Notes under the pieces: model-generated | The model's input: the letters and a program-made list of their open reading frames with translations, nothing else | Database searches by the model: none | Told to the model about the DNA's origin: nothing | Translations under genes and position numbers: made by a program | Part shown: piece by piece, positions 14,338-18,312 of the stretch | Layout: each line of letters opens with the position of its first letter | Position numbering within the stretch: position 1 is the first letter of the stretch | NCBI GenBank assembly: GCA_910587545.1 | Contig: CAJUMI010000049.1 | Location: 1-18,312 of the forward strand | Length of the DNA: 18,312 nt | Reading direction: 5' to 3' | Source of the DNA: an uncultured Muribaculaceae bacterium | GTDB lineage: Bacteria > Bacteroidota > Bacteroidia > Bacteroidales > Muribaculaceae

Positions 14338-15675
14338 ATGGATATTAACAATATCATGGCCAACCTGGAAGCCAAGCATCCGGGTGAAAAAGAATACCTT
14401 CAGGCAGTGAAGGAAGTTCTGCTCTCAGTTCAAGACGTTTATAATCAGCATCCTGAATTCGAGCGTAACAAGATCATCGAACGCATGGTCGAGCCTGACC
14501 GCATCGTCACATTTCGCGTGACCTGGATCGACGACAAAGGCGAGGTTCAGAACAATATCGGCTACCGTGTGCAGTTCAACAACGCCATCGGCCCGTACAA
14601 AGGCGGTATCCGTTTCCACGCATCTGTCAACCTCTCGATCCTTAAATTCCTCGGTTTCGAGCAGACATTCAAAAACGCTCTTACCACGCTCCCCATGGGC
14701 GGCGCGAAAGGCGGCAGCGACTTCTCGCCCCGAGGCAAGAGCGACCGCGAGATCATGCGTTTCTGCCAGGCTTTCATGCTCGGTCTCTGGAAGAATCTCG
14801 GTCCCGACCGTGACGTGCCCGCAGGTGATATCGGCGTAGGCGGCCGCGAAGTCGGATACATGTATGGCATGTACAAGCGTCTTGTCAATCAGCACGACGG
14901 CACATTCACAGGCAAAGGTCTGTCGTTCGGCGGCAGCCGTATCCGTCCCGAGGCGACAGGCTTCGGAGCGCTCTACTTCGTTCAGAGTGTGCTTCACACC
15001 AAGGGAGAGGACATCAAGGGCAAGACTATCGCCATCTCGGGCTTCGGCAACGTGGCGTGGGGAGCTGCTCTCAAGGCGACAGAACTCGGCGCTAAGGTTG
15101 TGACCATCTCCGGCCCCGACGGCTACATATATGATCCCGAAGGTCTCAACTCCGAGAAAATCGATTATATGCTCGAACTCCGCGCATCGGGCAACGACAT
15201 CGTCGCTCCTTATGCCGACAAGTTCAAAGGCAGCACCTTCTTCCCTGGCCACAAACCTTGGGAACAGAAAGTCGACATCGCATTGCCCTGCGCAACTCAG
15301 AACGAACTCAACGGCGATGACGCCCGTCAGCTCGTAGCCAACGGCGTGAAACTCGTAGCCGAGGTTTCCAACATGGGCTGCACCCCCGAAGCCATCGACA
15401 CCTTCATCGAAAGCCGCATCACCTACGCCCCCGGCAAGGCTGTCAACGCAGGCGGTGTAGCGACCTCTGGCCTCGAGATGAGCCAGAATGCCATGCATCT
15501 CCAGTGGAGCGCCGAAGAAGTAGACGAAAAACTTCACACTATCATGCGCGACATCCACACCCAGTGTGTCACCTACGGCACTGAACCCGACGGCTACATC
15601 AACTACATGAAAGGCGCCAACATCGCCGGCTTCATGAAAGTTGCCGACGCCATGATGGGCGAAGGCGTCTGCTGA
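14338..15675 (+). CDS. gdhA: Glutamate dehydrogenase (hexameric)
   Basis: The product has 445 residues from the ATG at 14338, which matches the about 447 of the small hexameric class; the longer frame from 14272 starts inside the promoter. It interconverts 2-oxoglutarate plus ammonia and glutamate. The N-terminal substrate domain shows GPYKGGIRFH (85-94), LTTLPMGGAKGGSDF with catalytic Lys124, and PAGDIGVGGREVGYM with the catalytic Asp. The dinucleotide domain shows ISGFGNVAWGAA and then VTISGPDG. The end of the second strand does not give a clear NAD or NADP choice by eye. The gene has its own promoter and a strong terminator. Its very strong C/G third-base bias suggests high expression. Confidence 0.96.
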   Translation: MDINNIMANLEAKHPGEKEYLQAVKEVLLSVQDVYNQHPEFERNKIIERMVEPDRIVTFRVTWIDDKGEVQNNIGYRVQFNNAIGPYKGGIRFHASVNLSILKFLGFEQTFKNALTTLPMGGAKGGSDFSPRGKSDREIMRFCQAFMLGLWKNLGPDRDVPAGDIGVGGREVGYMYGMYKRLVNQHDGTFTGKGLSFGGSRIRPEATGFGALYFVQSVLHTKGEDIKGKTIAISGFGNVAWGAALKATELGAKVVTISGPDGYIYDPEGLNSEKIDYMLELRASGNDIVAPYADKFKGSTFFPGHKPWEQKVDIALPCATQNELNGDDARQLVANGVKLVAEVSNMGCTPEAIDTFIESRITYAPGKAVNAGGVATSGLEMSQNAMHLQWSAEEVDEKLHTIMRDIHTQCVTYGTEPDGYINYMKGANIAGFMKVADAMMGEGVC

Positions 15676-15706
15676 TAGCCGTTTTCGATCAAGAATTATC
15701 AATTGT

Positions 15707-15745
15707 GCAAGAACCTTGAATTCATGTCAGGGTTCTTGCTTTTTT
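15707..15745 (+). terminator. Rho-independent terminator after gdhA
   Basis: A 13-bp stem, GCAAGAACCTTGA (15707-15719) with TCAGGGTTCTTGC (15727-15739), has one T-G pair and a 7-base loop, followed by six T (15740-15745). It is the clearest terminator in the window. The next gene's first ATG (15747) lies one base after the T-run. Confidence 0.85.
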
Positions 15746-15746
15746 G

Positions 15747-17312
15747 ATGTCTATGGGATTATCGCGTTGTCATAAAATCAGTCTTCCGCTTTTCTGGCTG
15801 GTGCTTACGGCCTTGTATTGCGGCGTCTACACCGTGGCTGAGTTTGCGGTGACGCCGGTCAACGGCCTGCGCTCGTTTGCAGTTTGCGCGGCTCAGTGGC
15901 TTACTGTTACTGTGCTTGCCTCTGCCGTATTGCAGATCATAAGTCTCAGCAGATGGGTCTTTACCGTGCTGTTCACACCGCTCTGCCTCGTCAGCACAGC
16001 GTCAGTCTATTATTTCGTCACCATCGGCTCTGGACTTAGCGCTACAGCCATCGAGATTGCGGCAGTCAATGACGCGGCCATGTGGATGACCATCATCACA
16101 CCTACACTCCTATGGCTGCTCGCGGCAACTGGATTCGTCGCTGCGGGACTGACATTCGTGCGCTGGCGCTATGTCACCCCCCCGGGACACAAGTTGACGG
16201 TCGCGCTGTGTGCCGCCGACATTGTCGTGATGATGATACCGCTGCACACCTCGGAGAGACTCCGACGGTCCGTAGGCGGCCGTCTGCCCTATGTGATCTA
16301 CTGCGCTACAGACGAATACTTCAGCAACCGCAGCGCCGTCAAGGAAGTCCGTGACACCTACGCCGCCACGCCTGCCGTGGCTGACACGACGGCTGTCGAC
16401 GTCATATTTGTCATCGGCGAGGCTCTGCGTGCCGACCATCTGCCGCTCAACGGCTACGGCCGCAACACTCTGCCGCGGCTTAGCCGGGAGACAAATTTAG
16501 TGTCGTTCGACAGCCTATACAGCGACCATACTCACACCTATGCCGCACTGCCGGCATTGATGACACGCGACGATCCCGACAGGCCCGACGCGCGATATGA
16601 CGATCAATCGTTCATCACCTTGTTCCGCATGGCCGGCTATCGCAGCGCGTGGATCGCCAATCAGGACCTCGGCCCAAGCTACATTTATTTCGCACACGAG
16701 ACAGATTCGATAATCCCTGTCAACGCCACGCGCTCGCTGAACTCGTTCACACCGTGGCGCGACAGCGACATGCTGCCCCATATAGAGCGCCTGCTCACAG
16801 ACAGCGGCACCCCCTCGTACGCGACACTGGTCGTAGCTCATAGCATCGGGTCTCACTGGTGGTACGGCTCCCACTACGGCGAGCGCGACGATCTGTTCAG
16901 ACCCGACGCCGACAGCCGCGAAATCTCGGCTCTGAGCCATGAGCAACTGATCAACTCTTACGACAACACTATCCTCGCGACCGATGATTTTCTTGCCGAC
17001 ATAATCGATCTGCTGCGTGACCGCCGGGCCATAATGATCTATTATTCGGATCACGGTGAGTCATTGGGAGAGAATGGACGATACCTGCACGGAGCCGAGA
17101 ACGCCCCCCTACATCATCCTGCAGCGATGATATGGTGGTCAGACGAGTACGAAAAAACATATCCCGCCAGGGTCGAGGCCATGCGTGCCAACCGTCATCG
17201 CCGCGCAAAGACGACATCGGCTTTCCACACCGTGCTCGACGCCGCCGGCATAGACAGCCCCGTTTTAGACCGCGAGGCGAGCCTTGTCAGTCACGGTTAT
17301 CGTCGTCCTTGA
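15747..17312 (+). CDS. Membrane phosphoethanolamine transferase-like protein (sulfatase fold)
   Basis: The product has 521 residues. About four N-terminal membrane helices (roughly 12-32, 44-66, 71-92 and 115-138) precede a large periplasmic alkaline-phosphatase/sulfatase-fold domain. The latter has FVIGEALRADHLPLNGYGR (221-239) with metal ligand Glu225, HTHTYAALP (261-269) with a nucleophile Thr at 262 or 264, AHSIGSHWWYG (364-374) and YSDHGESLGENGRYLHGA (433-450) with Asp435, His436 and His448. This layout is that of EptA/EptB/CptA enzymes, which move phosphoethanolamine to lipid A or LPS core. The cysteines that usually brace the EptA domain (CGT and PCM) are replaced (DHT and PALM). LTA-synthase-like activity is a lesser alternative. 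The ATG at 15753 is a second possible start. The 3' end overlaps the convergent DUF4924 gene by 26 bases. Confidence 0.88.
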   Translation: MSMGLSRCHKISLPLFWLVLTALYCGVYTVAEFAVTPVNGLRSFAVCAAQWLTVTVLASAVLQIISLSRWVFTVLFTPLCLVSTASVYYFVTIGSGLSATAIEIAAVNDAAMWMTIITPTLLWLLAATGFVAAGLTFVRWRYVTPPGHKLTVALCAADIVVMMIPLHTSERLRRSVGGRLPYVIYCATDEYFSNRSAVKEVRDTYAATPAVADTTAVDVIFVIGEALRADHLPLNGYGRNTLPRLSRETNLVSFDSLYSDHTHTYAALPALMTRDDPDRPDARYDDQSFITLFRMAGYRSAWIANQDLGPSYIYFAHETDSIIPVNATRSLNSFTPWRDSDMLPHIERLLTDSGTPSYATLVVAHSIGSHWWYGSHYGERDDLFRPDADSREISALSHEQLINSYDNTILATDDFLADIIDLLRDRRAIMIYYSDHGESLGENGRYLHGAENAPLHHPAAMIWWSDEYEKTYPARVEAMRANRHRRAKTTSAFHTVLDAAGIDSPVLDREASLVSHGYRRP

Positions 17313-17850
17313 AAAGTTGCTCGGCTTCGTCGAGATGAAAATAGCGGGAGAGTAGGGCGATGAACGATGATATTTTGTTGATCGCATCCATGGTCTCGGC
17401 GCTGACCTCGCGCTTCTGCAGACGGAGCATGAGCATGCCGTAGAGAGCGTTGAAGCAGGTCTCTATCTCACCCTTGCGGTCGTCGCCCGACTTGCTTCTC
17501 AGTTCGACGATATAAGGCAACGCCTCATAGAATTTTTTGGTGTATTCCGGAAAGCGCGGATCTTTCAGCAGGGCGGAGTGCAGTTCGACAAGCTGAGTCA
17601 GCACATTTTTATTGAGTTGGAGATGCCCTGACTTCACCACATCCTCGCGGCGCATCATGTCGATCAGCGATTCATACCACTCGGTGAGTTGTTTCTTCTG
17701 ATTGTCATCGAGCTGCGACTGCGTGTCGATAATCGATTTTCTGATCTTCTCTATATCAGGTCCATAAGCACGGACAATGTCCTCAATCTGCCACATATAC
17801 AGCAGATATTCGGCTATATTCTCTTTGCGTTTTGCTGATGCGATATACAT
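17287..17850 (-). CDS. DUF4924 family protein
   Basis: The product has 187 residues from the ATG at 17850, chosen because MYIASAKRKENIAEYLLYMW matches the usual N terminus of this Bacteroidales family and the -7 box lies just upstream; the frame is open to 17871. The protein looks almost wholly helical and soluble, with repeated charged/hydrophobic heptad-like segments, and has no signal peptide. No function is established for the family. Its last 26 bases overlap the end of the convergent transferase gene. The acidic tail LFKDDDNRD is coded within this overlap. Confidence 0.9.
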   Translation of the reverse strand: MYIASAKRKENIAEYLLYMWQIEDIVRAYGPDIEKIRKSIIDTQSQLDDNQKKQLTEWYESLIDMMRREDVVKSGHLQLNKNVLTQLVELHSALLKDPRFPEYTKKFYEALPYIVELRSKSGDDRKGEIETCFNALYGMLMLRLQKREVSAETMDAINKISSFIALLSRYFHLDEAEQLFKDDDNRD

Positions 17851-17868
17851 AGTAATTCTATTTGTCTG

Positions 17869-17876
17869 CAAAGATA
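17869..17876 (-). promoter_or_regulatory. -7 box upstream of the DUF4924 gene
   Basis: On the minus strand this reads TATCTTTG, a full match to TAnnTTTG, 18 bases before the ATG at 17850. The nearest TTTG (17891-17894) is 14 bases upstream, too close for a standard -33 element. Confidence 0.5.
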
Positions 17877-17966
17877 TTAATAAGTGAGAGCAAAAGAAAA
17901 TTTATTTCTCCTATGTAACGCCGCCCGCAAAAGATTTGTTTTTTTGCCGAATATGTTCTTGGGCGC

Positions 17967-18312
17967 TTATTTTTTCCTGTGTTTGAACCTGATGGTTTTC
18001 TTGGCGTTGTGCTTGGGATATTTGACCTTGATTATCACCGGGTCATCGTAGCCCTCGGCTTCGATACGGAGTGTGGCTTCTTTCAAAAGTTTGCCATCTT
18101 CGTCCTGCAACCCATAGTCATAATCCCAATAAATTCGGCATGAGTGCTTCTCGTCAAAGTATTCCGGTGATAAATGTTTGGAATCTTCTTCTCCGTCCTC
18201 ATCAATCCATACTCGCTCAATATAAAGATTACCACGATCAATCACGGTTCCTTTTTCGTCAATCACATTGAGGTCGAGATAATGATTTATTTCTCTTTTC
18301 ACAGAAATAGCA
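17967..18312 (-). CDS. Unknown protein, 5' end cut by the window edge
   Basis: At least 114 codons are visible. A GTG at 18302 could be a start, but the frame is open to the edge of the window (Ala-Ile-Ser before it), so the true start probably lies outside. The visible part is rich in Asp, Glu, Lys and Tyr, with alternating hydrophobic residues that suggest beta strands (HYLDLNVIDEKG, LYIERVWIDEDGEE, IYWDYDYG, ATLRIEAEGYDD, VIIKVKYP), and ends in a very basic tail, KTIRFKHRKK. The pattern resembles a small Ig-like or carboxypeptidase-regulatory-like beta sandwich, but I recognise no family. It has no clear terminator. It lies 90 bases upstream of the DUF4924 promoter region on the same strand. 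Confidence 0.65.
   Translation of the reverse strand, partial: AISVKREINHYLDLNVIDEKGTVIDRGNLYIERVWIDEDGEEDSKHLSPEYFDEKHSCRIYWDYDYGLQDEDGKLLKEATLRIEAEGYDDPVIIKVKYPKHNAKKTIRFKHRKK

Noticed and set aside
14425..15702. A 425-codon open frame on the strand opposite gdhA
   Set aside because: It mirrors gdhA codon by codon; strong C/G third-base bias in gdhA removes stop codons from the antisense frame. The product has no recognisable fold and no promoter.
17880..17966. A terminator between the last two minus-strand genes
   Set aside because: Only GCCC/GGGC arms far apart and AT-rich runs are present; the stem would be too weak to claim.

Overview
The window comes from a Bacteroidota chromosome, most likely the order Bacteroidales. 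The evidence is AT-rich intergenic promoters with TAnnTTTG -7 boxes and no clear Shine-Dalgarno sites, a DUF4924 gene (familiar from this group), an NAD-type two-subunit dihydroorotate dehydrogenase (PyrD/PyrK), and a menA/purT/gdhA/pulA content typical of gut Bacteroidales. The roughly balanced base composition of the genes would suit the Muribaculaceae, but that family assignment is only a guess. I see no rRNA, tRNA, CRISPR array, insertion sequence or phage module. Most of the window is core metabolism.

Layout. (1) 137-1144 (+): an unrecognised secreted protein with its own promoter. (2) 1141-6030 (-): a tightly packed six-gene unit reading purT, a small unknown ORF, menA, pyrK, pyrD, and a YczE/YitT-like membrane protein. 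Its genes overlap or lie within 11 bases of each other. It joins purine synthesis, menaquinone synthesis and pyrimidine synthesis. (3) 6136-6483 (-): a DUF488 protein. (4) 6774-7277 (+): an ECF sigma factor with no anti-sigma gene beside it, ending at a perfect 13-bp-stem hairpin. (5) 7430-9918 (-): a periplasmic type I pullulanase, preceded by a tiny secreted protein that looks like a sorting-domain-type beta module standing alone; a 16-bp near-palindrome lies upstream of the pullulanase. (6) 10183-10932 (+): a RecA/KaiC-like ATPase with a degenerate Walker A, followed by an open in-frame stretch after its TAG. (7) 11149-14216 (+): a Fur-family regulator, purA and a DUF1015 gene, probably co-transcribed. 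(8) 14338-15675 (+): gdhA, with its own promoter and a strong terminator. (9) 15747-17312 (+): a membrane sulfatase-fold phosphoethanolamine transferase-like protein whose ATG sits directly after that terminator. (10) 17287-18312 (-): a DUF4924 gene and an unknown gene cut by the window edge.

How the genes fit together. Nucleotide synthesis recurs (purT, pyrD/pyrK, purA), with nitrogen assimilation (gdhA) and starch or glycogen-type glucan use (pulA). No new multi-gene system stands out. The items most worth a second look are small: the possible C-terminal extension of the RecA-like gene, the stand-alone beta-module secreted protein, the terminator touching a start codon, the promoters that leave almost no 5' leader, and the unknown ORF translationally coupled to purT.
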